Translations under genes and position numbers: made by a program
Notes under the pieces: model-generated
Database searches by the model: none
What the model saw: the letters and a program-made list of their open reading frames with translations, nothing else
Told to the model about the DNA's origin: nothing
Source: Bacillota bacterium
Lineage (GTDB): Bacteria; Bacillota; Clostridia; Acetivibrionales; DSM-1351
Assembly: GCA_023391425.1 (NCBI GenBank)
Contig: JAEWAX010000066.1
Location: 3,642-67,641 of the forward strand
DNA: 64,000 nt
Direction: 5' to 3'
In this document: in pieces, positions 26,397-35,784 of the stretch
Layout: each line of letters begins with the position of its first letter
How positions within the stretch are numbered: the first letter of the stretch is position 1

Positions 26397-26606
26397 ATGC
26401 CTCAAGACTGCATTGACCACACAACAGAAGTGGAAAAACGAATAGTTGCAATCAAAACTAGTCCAAGGGATATCTGTTCATTTTATCAGCCACGGGATAT
26501 GTGCCTTGTAGCAATGAAGGAGTGCTGGTATTGCAGGTATGCTTCATTTGATTTTGAGAGTAAAGATCCGGACAAGGACGGATTTTGTAAATTCAAGAAG
26601 TTTTGA
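26397..26606 (+). CDS. Small Cys-rich protein, unknown function
   Basis: 69 aa from ATG 26397, which has a strong AAAGGAGG ten bases upstream; an in-frame ATG at 26373 precedes that site and is unlikely. Six cysteines: an early one in MPQDC, then ICSFYQ, DMCLV, ECWYCRY and GFCKFKKF. This could form a small zinc or disulphide fold. No signal peptide. It sits between the two-component operon and the giant surface protein, 103 bp before the latter, behind the candidate LytTR site, so it may be co-regulated. Similar small proteins occur in gut Clostridia; I know no function. Confidence 0.6.
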   Translation: MPQDCIDHTTEVEKRIVAIKTSPRDICSFYQPRDMCLVAMKECWYCRYASFDFESKDPDKDGFCKFKKF

Positions 26607-26709
26607 CTTTTTCGTAGAAAAAGCATCAGAAAGTTGAATTGGACAAAGGATAGTTACTACAACTCGGATTATTACTATATGGTTACAAGAAAATTAGGAG
26701 GAGGTAAAC

Positions 26710-29700
26710 ATGAAAAAAAGAATTTTAGCGTTTGTACTTTGCTTTTGTATAATGTTTTCGTTAATGCCAACATGGCCAGCAACAGCGGAGGCAGCACCAT
26801 CACTACCATCAACACTTTATGTCAGCAATGGTGCAATCAAGATTGAAGACGGTACAGATACCGATACAATAAAAGTCACATATACTGAAGTTACATATAC
26901 TGAAAGCACGAAAAAAACAGTTGACAACCTGCCGATGAATACTGAAATTACTATAATAGGTACAACCGCATCAAACTCAGTAATAGTAAACACAGCGGCA
27001 AAGCTTGCCGACAACACAACAGCAAAAACCATCAAGATAACTCTAAGCTATGCGAAAATAGATGTTTCGAGTAAAGAGAACTGTGCTGCTTTTGATATTC
27101 AGGGCAACTCTGTGGTCAATTTGACACTAGTTAGTATCAATTCCCTGAAAAGCAGTAAACATATGGCAGGCTTGCAGGTGAATACAACTGCAACTGTGAC
27201 CATTGGCGGAACAGGCACACTCACTGCTACAGGTAACGATAGTGCAGGTATTGGCGGCGGCACGATAGTCATTACAGGTAATGCTAATGTAGAAGCAAAT
27301 GGTGCTAACAGTTATGCAGGCATTGGCGCTGGCACGATAGTCATTACAGGTTATGCTAGTGTAAAAGCAAAGGGTGGTGACTATGCGGCAGGCATTGGTG
27401 GCAAATATGTCAATGTAGGCGCGGATATTACAATAAACGAAAATGCAGTGGTAACAGCCACAGGTGGCAAAGGCGGCGCAGGTATCGGCGGCGCAGGCAT
27501 CAGTTATGGTAATAATGCAAGTGACGTAGGTTATGATATTAAGATCGGTGGAAATGCAAGCGTTACAGCTATTGGTGGAAGTGATCAAGACGGAGGCGGC
27601 GCAGGCATAGGCCGTGGCAGATTAAACTGTAAGGCAGGAAAAATCACCATCAGCGGAGGTAATATTGTTGCTACTGGTGGCAAAAGTTTAGGAGGCATAG
27701 GTGATGGTGGTCACGGCATCGGAAATAATGACGATACTATAAGCATCAGTGCAGGAACGGTTATAGCTACAAGCATAGATACTTATGGCATTTTTGGAGC
27801 AAAAGTCATGATTGACGATACGGCAGATATAACTGCGATCTCTACTGGTGATTCTAAACGATGGAACCCTGAAGCCATCCATAGTAAAGAAACTATGACT
27901 TCAACTGCAGACGGAAAAACTGTTGCAAATATTTTGATGGTAAAATATAAAAATCCAGTTTCGGCAGGGACGGCAACAACAGTAAAAACCTCAGGTGGCG
28001 AAGATTTATATCCGAAGATTACCTACTCACCGGTCACAGGTTATAAAAGCATTGCCATTAAGGTGCCAAAATTTGCAGAAGGTCAAACCTCAGAGAACTA
28101 TACTGTTTATTCAGGTTACACAGGCACGACAAAGCAAATGCATAATCCTACTGGTTACACATATGATCCCAATAATACATTTAGCATAAAAGCGGGGCTA
28201 AACACATTTTCAAACGTTGAAGACGCCATCCCATTCCTCAAAGCAGGAGAGGTAAGCCGCACAAGTGATACAAAAGCTACAGTTCAATTTACCTCAGACC
28301 AAACCGGAACATATTATTACAGCATCGGCAAACCGGCGACGGATTCATTGGGTGGTGGTACAAATTTCAATACAAGCAAACAGACCATAACGCTCACAAA
28401 CCTGGACGCTGGACGGAAGTATATTTACATCATTGTCAAGAATGCGGCAGGTAGAGTATCATTGGATAATTTTATAATCACAATTCCGGAGTATGTTGCA
28501 CCAACCTACACCGTAACCTATGACAGTCAAGATGCAACAACAGAAGCAAATCCGAACTCAAAAACTGTAGTTTCATCTGCAACAGTGGGCTCCTTGCCAA
28601 CTCCACCACAAAAAACAGGCTTTACCTTTGGCGGTTGGTTTACAGAAATAAATGGCGGTGGAAAAGAGTTCACAGAAAACACGCCCGTAACTGGAAATAT
28701 AACTGTTTATGCATATTGGACAGGGATTACATATGGTGCAAATAATCATCTATTTGCTAATGGTAATGCAATTATCATATCCTCACCCAATGGAGATGAT
28801 AAGAGCAATATTTACATTGATTCAAACGCAAACGGAATAATTGATGCAGGCGAAGTACCAGTTGATTTATACGCAATCAGAGGAAGCTACACTGCACCAA
28901 AGGGCGATACAACTAATGGATTTGAATTAAGTGAGTATAGTATTTTAGGAGGAAGTACAAAGGCTTTAAAGGGCGATACAAAAATAACCATGCTTAGCGG
29001 AAACGCTGGGGCGGTCTATGGTGGTGGAGGGCGTTCTAATGGTTCAACTGTTGAAAACACTAACATCACCATAAAGGGTGGCTCAGTAGGCGCTGTGTGC
29101 GCAACTGGTCCGATTGATAATACAAATGTAAATGGATATGCTGTCATTAATGTTGAAGGTGGTAACATAACGAGGCTTATTGAATTAAGCTCGGGCTATT
29201 CCACTGTTGGGAACTATAGCATTATTATAAATGGTGGTTCTGTGACCCACGTGAAAACAGAGGTTTATAATAGAACAAACGTCAGACCAATAAACAATAA
29301 ATCCGAAATTCTTTCTAAAACTGAATTGTTTATTGGAGAAGAATCAGCTCCTGCGAGGAATACTCGCATAACTGCAAAAGATATTGATATTAAAGGAATT
29401 GACTATTCTTATGGTTTGAATGATGTATTTACTAACTACTATGGATATCTATATCTATGGTTACCTGAAGGTGCTGTTGCTACACCTCCAACTTACACTG
29501 TAGAGTATAACGGCAACAATCAAGACAGCGGAAGTGTTGCTACTCAGACAACAAAAGTAGGGACTGAAACAAAAGTTTCTGCAAACGGATTTATCAAAGA
29601 AGGATTCAACTTTGAAGGTTGGAACACAAAGGCGGATGGAACAGGTACACCTTATGCTGTAGGCAAAATTATCCCTTCACAAACGGCAAGGACAACGATT

Positions 29701-32700
29701 ACCCTCTACGCACAGTGGACTGCGATAGCACCACAAACCTACACCGTAACCTATCACGGCAACGGTGCAGACAGCGGAAGTGTTGATACTCAGACAGCAA
29801 AAGTAGGGACTACAACAACAGTTTCTACGAATGGATTTAGAAAAACAGGATATGACTTCACAGGTTGGAACACAAAGGCGGATGGAACAGGTACACCTTA
29901 TGCTGTAGGCAAAATTATCCCTTCACAAACGGCAGGAACAACCATTACCCTCTACGCACAGTGGACTGCGCAAACCTACACTGTAGTGTATAACGGCAAC
30001 AATCAAGACAGCGGAAGTGTTGCTACTCAGAGAACAAAAGTAGGGACTGAAACAAAAGTTTCTGCAAACGGATTTATCAAAACAGGATTCAACTTTGAAG
30101 GTTGGAACACAAAGGCAGATGGAACAGGTACAGCTTATGCTGTAGACGCAATTATCCCTTCACAAGCAGCAAATACTACTGTAATTTTGTTTGCACAGTG
30201 GACCGAGGCAGCAGCACAAAACTACTATGTAGTATATAACGGCAACTATGCAAATAGCGGAAGTGTTGCTACACAGACGACAAACGTAGGTACAGTAACA
30301 AAAGTTTCTGCGAATGGATTTGAAAAAACTGGATTTACATTTACAGGTTGGAACACAGCGGCGGATGGCTACGGTACATCTTATACTGAAGGCGCAATTA
30401 TCCTTTCACAAGCAGCAAACACTACTGTAATTTTGTATGCACAGTGGAAGGAAAATACTTCAACCCCAACAGACAAGATCACTATTAAAATAAACGGTAC
30501 ATATGACCCCAACACAAATACAATAGGTAATGATGGCGTGCAGTACAGTGGCACTTCCGTGGATGATGCAATTTCAAAATACTTAGTCGCCACCGGATAT
30601 ACCGCCGTCAAGCAACTTAAAATCATAGCAGGCAAAGTTACAACCGACGACTGGAGGAAAATCTTAGCTCTATCTTATATGATTAATTTTGAGATAGATA
30701 GTGCGGTTACAGAAGTAGCAAATATACCGGAATCCTATAGCAACGCTGGACAATCAAAAGTAATTGAAAGTGTAAAAATCCCACAGGCCATATCTATCGG
30801 TAAATTCGCATTTTCGCACTGTAGTAATTTAAAAGCAGTAATTTGCCCAAAGGCTGTAACTATTGGTGAAAATGCATTTGATTCATGCGTAGCTTTAACA
30901 ACAGCTAATTTCCCCGAAGTTACAACTATCGGTTTTTCTGCATTTTATAATTGTAGTAATTTAAAAGCAGCAATTTACCCAAAGGCTGTAACTATTGGTG
31001 ACTTTGCATTTGCGAAATGCAAAGCTTTAACAACAGCAGATTTCCCTGAAGTTACAACTATCGCTGACAGTGCGTTTTCAGAATGCGAAGCTCTAGCAAC
31101 AGTAAGTTTCCCAAGAGCTAAAATTATTACTAATTCTGCATTCGGAGGTTGCAAAGCCTTAACAACAGTATATTTCTCCGAAGTTACAACTATCTATGCT
31201 TTTGCATTTTCAAGTTGCGAAGCTTTAACGACAGCAAACTTCCCAAAAGCTACTAATATTGGAGGATCTGCATTTGAAGATTGTAAGGCTTTAACAACAA
31301 TAAGTTTCCCCGAAGCTACAACTATTAATTCTAATGCATTTTATAGGTGCGGCGCTTTAATAACAGCAAGTTTCCCAAAAGCTATAGATATCATGGACTA
31401 TGCATTTAGTGATTGCTACTCTTTAACAAAATTAAGTGTTCCACTAATTAAAAACTTCGGTCAATGTACATTTAATATGTGCACAGCTTTAACAACGCTT
31501 GAAATTGGAGCAACACCACCGAGTTTGAAAAATGGCAACGCTTTTTCAAAATTAACACAGACAAAATCATTATTTTTCATCAATGCAGATGGAACAGAGC
31601 TCACAGGCAGTGCACTTACAGCTGCGCAAAATGCTTATAAAGCAGATGATAACTATTACCAGAGTGATGGCCATGACCTATGGGCTGGATGGATAATTGC
31701 GAGGTCATCGACCAAAACCTACACTGTAGTATATAACGGCAACTCTGCAGACAGCGGAAGTGTTGCTACACAGACAACAAACGTAGGTACAGCAACAACT
31801 GCTTCTTCAAACGGGTTTAGCAAAGCGGGATTCACATTTAAAGGTTGGAACACAAAGGCAGATGGAACAGGTACAGCTTATACTGAAGGTGCAAGTATCC
31901 CTTCACAGGAGGCAGGAACAACCATTACCCTCTACGCACAGTGGACCGAGGCAGCAGCACAAACCTACACTGTAGTATATAACGGCAACGGTGCAGACAG
32001 CGGAAGTGTTGCTACTCAAACAACAAAAGTAGGGACAGAAACAACTGTTTCTAAAAACGAATTTAGCAAGGCTGGATTCACCTTTAAAGGTTGGAACACA
32101 AAGGCGGATGGAACAGGTACAGCTTATGATGTAGGCGCAAGCATCCCTTCACAAACGGCAGGAACAACCATTACCCTCTATGCACAGTGGATCGAGATGG
32201 CAGCGCAAACCTACACTGTAGTATATACCGGCAACGGTTCAGACAGCGGAAGTGTTGCTACTCAGACAACAAAAGTAGGGACTACAACAACAGTTTCTGC
32301 GAATGGATTTAGCAAAGCGGGATTCACCTTTAAAGGTTGGAATACAAAGGCGGATGGAACAGGTACACCTTATGCTGTAGGCGAAAGTGTGTCATCACAG
32401 GAAGCAGGGACAACCATTACCTTCTACGCACAGTGGCAGGAAAACAAATATGAAATTATTGGAACAGTAAAAGACGGAAATAGCAACAATGTTTCGGGCG
32501 CGACTGTTAAGATTATGCGTGGTCGAAACCAAATTGGATTATCGGTTCAAACTGATACGAATGGACAATTTACAATTGCGAACGTAACAAATGGCACATA
32601 TAATCTTGTAATATCCTCTGGTACTGCGCCTAATGAGGTAGTTATTACAAAAATTATTGTTGTAAGAGGTGAAAACTGTGCAGCAGGAACAATAGTACTG

Positions 32701-34326
32701 CCAAACGGTAAAACAAGCAGCGTTGTTGAGGTTAAGGAAAACACACCTTCTGTTGTTGTCGGCAATCTAGATGGGCAGTTTTCAGCTATTGTAACAGACA
32801 ACGATAAGGGCGTAACAGCTGCCGACCAAGCAGTAGTAACAAGCGGTGGTGCGATTGAAATTAAGCTGACTGTTGAAGCAAAAGATGATACTGCACAAAA
32901 TGCAGGGGATATAGTGATAGTATCAACACAGGATGGCAAAACCGTAGGAATATTTGTTGATTTATCGGTTATGAAAACGGTGGTAACATCAGGTTCAAGC
33001 ATATCAATGACAAACATTGTTGAGCTTCCGAACTTAATTGACGTGTATATCCCACTTGATTCTTCGCTTCAAGGCAAGAGTAGTTACGTCGTTTATCGTT
33101 ATCACGGAACTGCAGTTGACACCATTACAGAATCCGTAAACGCATACGGTGAGAAAATCCAGCTTGTTGATAACAACACGACTATCCAGCTCACAGTCAA
33201 AAAGTTCTCAACCTATGCCGTAGGATATACAGAGACAGCAAAATATGACTTGAACGTCAATTTAAATGGTGGTTCGGGAAGCACTGCTAGTGGTAAATAT
33301 TCAAGTGGTGACGCAGTATCTATAAATGCAGGTTCAAGAAGCGGTTATAGCTTTAATGGCTGGACAAGTTCAAACGGTGGTACATTTGCAAACGCAAATA
33401 GCTCAAGCACAACCTTTACAATGCCAGCAAATGATACAGCCATAACTGCAAATTGGAGAAGCGATAGCAGTGATAGCGATAGTAGTGATAGAGGTAGTAG
33501 TGATAGCAATAGTAGTTATAACTATTACACCATTACTGCAAGTGCAACCGAGGGTGGAACAATTTCTCCAAGTGGTAAAACCTCTGTTCGTGAACAGAGT
33601 GATAACACCTTTACAATAACACAGGATAAAGGCTACATAATTTCAGATGTATTAGTTGATGGTGAATCAGTCGGAGCAGTTGAAAAATATACCTTTAAAG
33701 ATATAGTACGTAACCACACAATTAAGGCAATATTTGCAATTGATATAAAAACAAACCCAGAAACAGGTAGTCATAATCCATTTAAAGATGTAGATGAAAA
33801 TGACTGGTTCTTTGATAAAGTGCTTAAAGCTTATGAAAAAGGACTTATTATTGGAACATCTGAAAATACTTTTAGCCCTTACTTAGAAACAAGCAGAGCT
33901 TCGATAACAACTATAATATACAGCCTTGAAGGCAAGCCTGCATGTAATGGACAAAATGAATTTAATGATGTAAAAGCGGGCGAATGGTATTCAGAAGCTA
34001 TAGCTTGGGGATATGAAAACGGAATAGTTTTTGGCTATGGTGACGGAACCTTTAAACCCGAGCAAAATATCACAAGACAAGAATTTTGTACAATTCTTCA
34101 TCATTATGCAAAATACAAGGGATATGATGTTAGCAAATCAAGTAAACTGTTAGACTTTACAGATGGTAAAGACGTATCAAACTGGGCATTAGAACAAGTA
34201 AAATGGACAGTTGGTACAGAAATTATGAATGGCAAAGGAAATGGAATATTAGACCCTAAAGGATTTGCTACAAGAGCAGAAGTATGTGTAATGATGCTGA
34301 ACTTCATGGATTGTTATAGCAAATAA
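26710..34326 (+). CDS. Giant secreted multi-repeat surface protein with BspA-type LRRs and SLH anchor
   Basis: 2,538 aa, AGGAGG upstream. A signal peptide (KKRILAFVLCFCIMFSLMP, cleavage near ATAEA) leads to a glycine-rich beta-solenoid-like region (~60-400; repeated AGIGGG and ITGNANV-type units). One InlB/Listeria-type repeat is near 600-672. Four more, each with GWNTKADGTGT or GWNTAADGYGT, lie at ~927-1247. BspA-type leucine-rich repeats of ~23 residues with ALTT and FP motifs fill ~1350-1620. Three more GWNTKADGTGT repeats are at ~1669-1910, a carboxypeptidase-regulatory-like domain at ~1913-1995, another InlB-like repeat at ~2178-2250 and a Ser/Asp linker near 2255. Three SLH domains (~2355-2538) bind the cell wall. 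An adhesin or matrix protein, probably controlled by the upstream LytTR system. Confidence 0.92.
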   Translation: MKKRILAFVLCFCIMFSLMPTWPATAEAAPSLPSTLYVSNGAIKIEDGTDTDTIKVTYTEVTYTESTKKTVDNLPMNTEITIIGTTASNSVIVNTAAKLADNTTAKTIKITLSYAKIDVSSKENCAAFDIQGNSVVNLTLVSINSLKSSKHMAGLQVNTTATVTIGGTGTLTATGNDSAGIGGGTIVITGNANVEANGANSYAGIGAGTIVITGYASVKAKGGDYAAGIGGKYVNVGADITINENAVVTATGGKGGAGIGGAGISYGNNASDVGYDIKIGGNASVTAIGGSDQDGGGAGIGRGRLNCKAGKITISGGNIVATGGKSLGGIGDGGHGIGNNDDTISISAGTVIATSIDTYGIFGAKVMIDDTADITAISTGDSKRWNPEAIHSKETMTSTADGKTVANILMVKYKNPVSAGTATTVKTSGGEDLYPKITYSPVTGYKSIAIKVPKFAEGQTSENYTVYSGYTGTTKQMHNPTGYTYDPNNTFSIKAGLNTFSNVEDAIPFLKAGEVSRTSDTKATVQFTSDQTGTYYYSIGKPATDSLGGGTNFNTSKQTITLTNLDAGRKYIYIIVKNAAGRVSLDNFIITIPEYVAPTYTVTYDSQDATTEANPNSKTVVSSATVGSLPTPPQKTGFTFGGWFTEINGGGKEFTENTPVTGNITVYAYWTGITYGANNHLFANGNAIIISSPNGDDKSNIYIDSNANGIIDAGEVPVDLYAIRGSYTAPKGDTTNGFELSEYSILGGSTKALKGDTKITMLSGNAGAVYGGGGRSNGSTVENTNITIKGGSVGAVCATGPIDNTNVNGYAVINVEGGNITRLIELSSGYSTVGNYSIIINGGSVTHVKTEVYNRTNVRPINNKSEILSKTELFIGEESAPARNTRITAKDIDIKGIDYSYGLNDVFTNYYGYLYLWLPEGAVATPPTYTVEYNGNNQDSGSVATQTTKVGTETKVSANGFIKEGFNFEGWNTKADGTGTPYAVGKIIPSQTARTTITLYAQWTAIAPQTYTVTYHGNGADSGSVDTQTAKVGTTTTVSTNGFRKTGYDFTGWNTKADGTGTPYAVGKIIPSQTAGTTITLYAQWTAQTYTVVYNGNNQDSGSVATQRTKVGTETKVSANGFIKTGFNFEGWNTKADGTGTAYAVDAIIPSQAANTTVILFAQWTEAAAQNYYVVYNGNYANSGSVATQTTNVGTVTKVSANGFEKTGFTFTGWNTAADGYGTSYTEGAIILSQAANTTVILYAQWKENTSTPTDKITIKINGTYDPNTNTIGNDGVQYSGTSVDDAISKYLVATGYTAVKQLKIIAGKVTTDDWRKILALSYMINFEIDSAVTEVANIPESYSNAGQSKVIESVKIPQAISIGKFAFSHCSNLKAVICPKAVTIGENAFDSCVALTTANFPEVTTIGFSAFYNCSNLKAAIYPKAVTIGDFAFAKCKALTTADFPEVTTIADSAFSECEALATVSFPRAKIITNSAFGGCKALTTVYFSEVTTIYAFAFSSCEALTTANFPKATNIGGSAFEDCKALTTISFPEATTINSNAFYRCGALITASFPKAIDIMDYAFSDCYSLTKLSVPLIKNFGQCTFNMCTALTTLEIGATPPSLKNGNAFSKLTQTKSLFFINADGTELTGSALTAAQNAYKADDNYYQSDGHDLWAGWIIARSSTKTYTVVYNGNSADSGSVATQTTNVGTATTASSNGFSKAGFTFKGWNTKADGTGTAYTEGASIPSQEAGTTITLYAQWTEAAAQTYTVVYNGNGADSGSVATQTTKVGTETTVSKNEFSKAGFTFKGWNTKADGTGTAYDVGASIPSQTAGTTITLYAQWIEMAAQTYTVVYTGNGSDSGSVATQTTKVGTTTTVSANGFSKAGFTFKGWNTKADGTGTPYAVGESVSSQEAGTTITFYAQWQENKYEIIGTVKDGNSNNVSGATVKIMRGRNQIGLSVQTDTNGQFTIANVTNGTYNLVISSGTAPNEVVITKIIVVRGENCAAGTIVLPNGKTSSVVEVKENTPSVVVGNLDGQFSAIVTDNDKGVTAADQAVVTSGGAIEIKLTVEAKDDTAQNAGDIVIVSTQDGKTVGIFVDLSVMKTVVTSGSSISMTNIVELPNLIDVYIPLDSSLQGKSSYVVYRYHGTAVDTITESVNAYGEKIQLVDNNTTIQLTVKKFSTYAVGYTETAKYDLNVNLNGGSGSTASGKYSSGDAVSINAGSRSGYSFNGWTSSNGGTFANANSSSTTFTMPANDTAITANWRSDSSDSDSSDRGSSDSNSSYNYYTITASATEGGTISPSGKTSVREQSDNTFTITQDKGYIISDVLVDGESVGAVEKYTFKDIVRNHTIKAIFAIDIKTNPETGSHNPFKDVDENDWFFDKVLKAYEKGLIIGTSENTFSPYLETSRASITTIIYSLEGKPACNGQNEFNDVKAGEWYSEAIAWGYENGIVFGYGDGTFKPEQNITRQEFCTILHHYAKYKGYDVSKSSKLLDFTDGKDVSNWALEQVKWTVGTEIMNGKGNGILDPKGFATRAEVCVMMLNFMDCYSK

Positions 34327-34409
34327 ATAAAGGCAGTCAAGACCACCCGTAAAATTTTGAATGCGCTGGCAACACTGGATTGTCCAAGGGTAAAAATATT
34401 AGGCTGGTT

Positions 34410-34583
34410 GTTGAACGAAATCATCTCGAACATCCGGCTTATGTTGGAGATACCGAAGGGGATTGCAACAGTGCAAGGCAGGCACAAGTACCTTTTATCT
34501 ATGCAAGCTATGGCTTTGGAAGTGTTCTGGATTATGATGTGAAAATTGATAACATAACGGATTTGCTGAGAATTGTAAAATAG
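34410..34583 (+). pseudogene. C-terminal fragment of a HAD-family phosphatase
   Basis: About 55 codons read HPAYVGDTEGDCNSARQ... and end DYDVKIDNITDLLRIVK, the last part of a phosphoglycolate-phosphatase-like HAD enzyme (motif IV region GDTEGD). The N-terminal two-thirds are missing; the frame upstream is unrelated. The rest of 34327-35048 has no gene: a terminator-like hairpin at 34688-34727 and a promoter at 34946. Confidence 0.65.
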
Positions 34584-34687
34584 GATGACGACAGTAAACC
34601 CACATTTTTCATCCGTCAAACCCCTTCCGCGCCAGGGAATAAGAAAACAGATAAAGATTTAAAAAATCAGTAGACACAAGGGGCAGA

Positions 34688-34727
34688 GGAACTTCGGCAG
34701 ATAGCCAAAGTTCTTCCGGCCTTTTTT
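34688..34727 (+). terminator. Orphan terminator-like hairpin
   Basis: GGAACTTCGGC (34688-34698) pairs with GCCAAAGTTC (34704-34713) with one mismatch, and a T run follows at 34722-34727. No intact gene precedes it, so it probably belongs to lost sequence. Confidence 0.5.
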
Positions 34728-34945
34728 GCATCAGCCGAGGGAGAGCTTTAGTGGGTCGCACGAGAAAAAGAAAAAAGTGTATTTTGGTTATTTTGTAGAA
34801 GAAGTGTTTCAGGACAGAAAATGAAAGGTGCATGGATCAATTGATATGAGTTTCAATAGGGTTTAAACAAAATTTATTGGTTTTAGCTGATATATTTTTC
34901 GACTTTTGCAGCTTTTTTGCAGTAACTGTAACTCTTGCAAATCTA

Positions 34946-34974
34946 TTGACAGCATGGGAAATATATGTAATAAT
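34946..34974 (+). promoter_or_regulatory. Sigma-A-type promoter for the 35049 gene
   Basis: TTGACA at 34946-34951, then TAATAAT at 34968-34974 with a 16-17-bp spacer. The start codon lies about 70 bp downstream. Confidence 0.6.
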
Positions 34975-35048
34975 ACCTAAAAAGTGAGTATGTTAGCAGT
35001 TTTGCAAGCAATATAAACGGGTTAGATTTATAGTTAAGGGGTGAGATT

Positions 35049-35396
35049 ATGAGTGAAAAAAATGAAATTTTAGATTTGAACATTGACGTTAGTAATATCA
35101 AAAATCACGAAGAATATCGTAATCTTTGGAAAAAAATCGGGAAAATTGAGATAAAAATGGTTGAGAAAAATGAAGAATGCAAACATTGCTTGGGAGATAC
35201 GTTTATTTATGAAACCCCATATGAAAAACCTAAAGGGGTATGTAACGCTTTGCTTCACGTATTAGACTTATACACATGGAGAGTTGCCGTGGGGTTTCCT
35301 TCATGGAATTCGGAAGATAGAAAGGCACATAGGATTCATTGCCCTGATGCAAAGGGGACGGTTTGGGAAATGAGAAAAATAGATGGTTTGGAGTAA
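35049..35396 (+). CDS. TIGR04076-like small protein
   Basis: 115 aa, AAGGGG upstream. After ~30 residues it matches the TIGR04076 pattern: KIEIKMVEKNEECKHCLGD, FIYETPYEKPKGVCNALLHV, then HRIHCPDAKGTVWEMRKI at the end. Two or three conserved cysteines suggest a metal or redox site. The function of the family is unknown. It is monocistronic, with its own promoter and a strong terminator (35438-35489). Confidence 0.7.
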   Translation: MSEKNEILDLNIDVSNIKNHEEYRNLWKKIGKIEIKMVEKNEECKHCLGDTFIYETPYEKPKGVCNALLHVLDLYTWRVAVGFPSWNSEDRKAHRIHCPDAKGTVWEMRKIDGLE

Positions 35397-35437
35397 GTTG
35401 TAAATTACAAACTTAAATTAAAATAAACGCAAAGCAA

Positions 35438-35489
35438 AAAAGTCATGAGTTCAGGGGTAGTTAAAACTACTCCTGAGCTCATGACTTTT
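35438..35489. terminator. Strong bidirectional terminator
   Basis: AAAAGTCATGAG, then TCAGG and GTAGT, pairs with ACTAC, CCTGA and CTCATGACTTTT. T runs occur on both strands. A 74-codon frame starting inside it is considered spurious. Confidence 0.85.
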
Positions 35490-35670
35490 CACTTATCAAA
35501 GGCTTTTTATTCAGCTGCATCATACTGTCATTATTTGAATACAAACTATTTTTCCTCCCTCGAAAAGTCATTTGGATTAGTTCTAAATAAGGAAACGTGT
35601 TGGATGTTAAAGAAATACGATAAATCAACATTATGTATGCAAAAAGTGAAAATCTTTTTAATAAAATAGA

Positions 35671-35699
35671 TTGACATAGTGTGTAATATTACATACAAT
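35671..35699 (+). promoter_or_regulatory. Promoter of the ketodeoxygluconate operon
   Basis: A perfect TTGACA (35671-35676) and TACAAT (35694-35699) with the optimal 17-bp spacer. Transcription would start about 35706, just before the operator-like sequence at 35715. Confidence 0.8.
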
Positions 35700-35714
35700 T
35701 CGATTATAAGATAT

Positions 35715-35740
35715 GTTAACCGGTTTCGTAAATCGGTAAC
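35715..35740. promoter_or_regulatory. LacI-type operator candidate
   Basis: GTTAACCG (35715-35722) and CGGTAAC (35734-35740) are inverted around a short centre, and AACCGGTT (35718-35725) is itself a perfect palindrome with the central CG typical of LacI-family sites. Placed at about +10, it would let the encoded regulator repress its own operon. Confidence 0.55.
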
Positions 35741-35784
35741 TATATTGTTAATTGTTTAAAACATCATTAATGAGAAGGGAATTA

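Noticed and set aside
27127..27588. Long minus-strand frames inside the giant surface-protein gene
   Set aside because: They arise from the repetitive, biased codon use of the plus-strand gene and have no start signals.
34327..34620. A full gene between the surface protein and 35049
   Set aside because: Only a HAD C-terminal fragment in one frame is recognisable; other frames there are short and without motif.
35445..35669. 74-codon reading frame downstream of the TIGR04076-like gene
   Set aside because: It starts inside a strong terminator hairpin, has no ribosome binding site and no recognisable protein motif.
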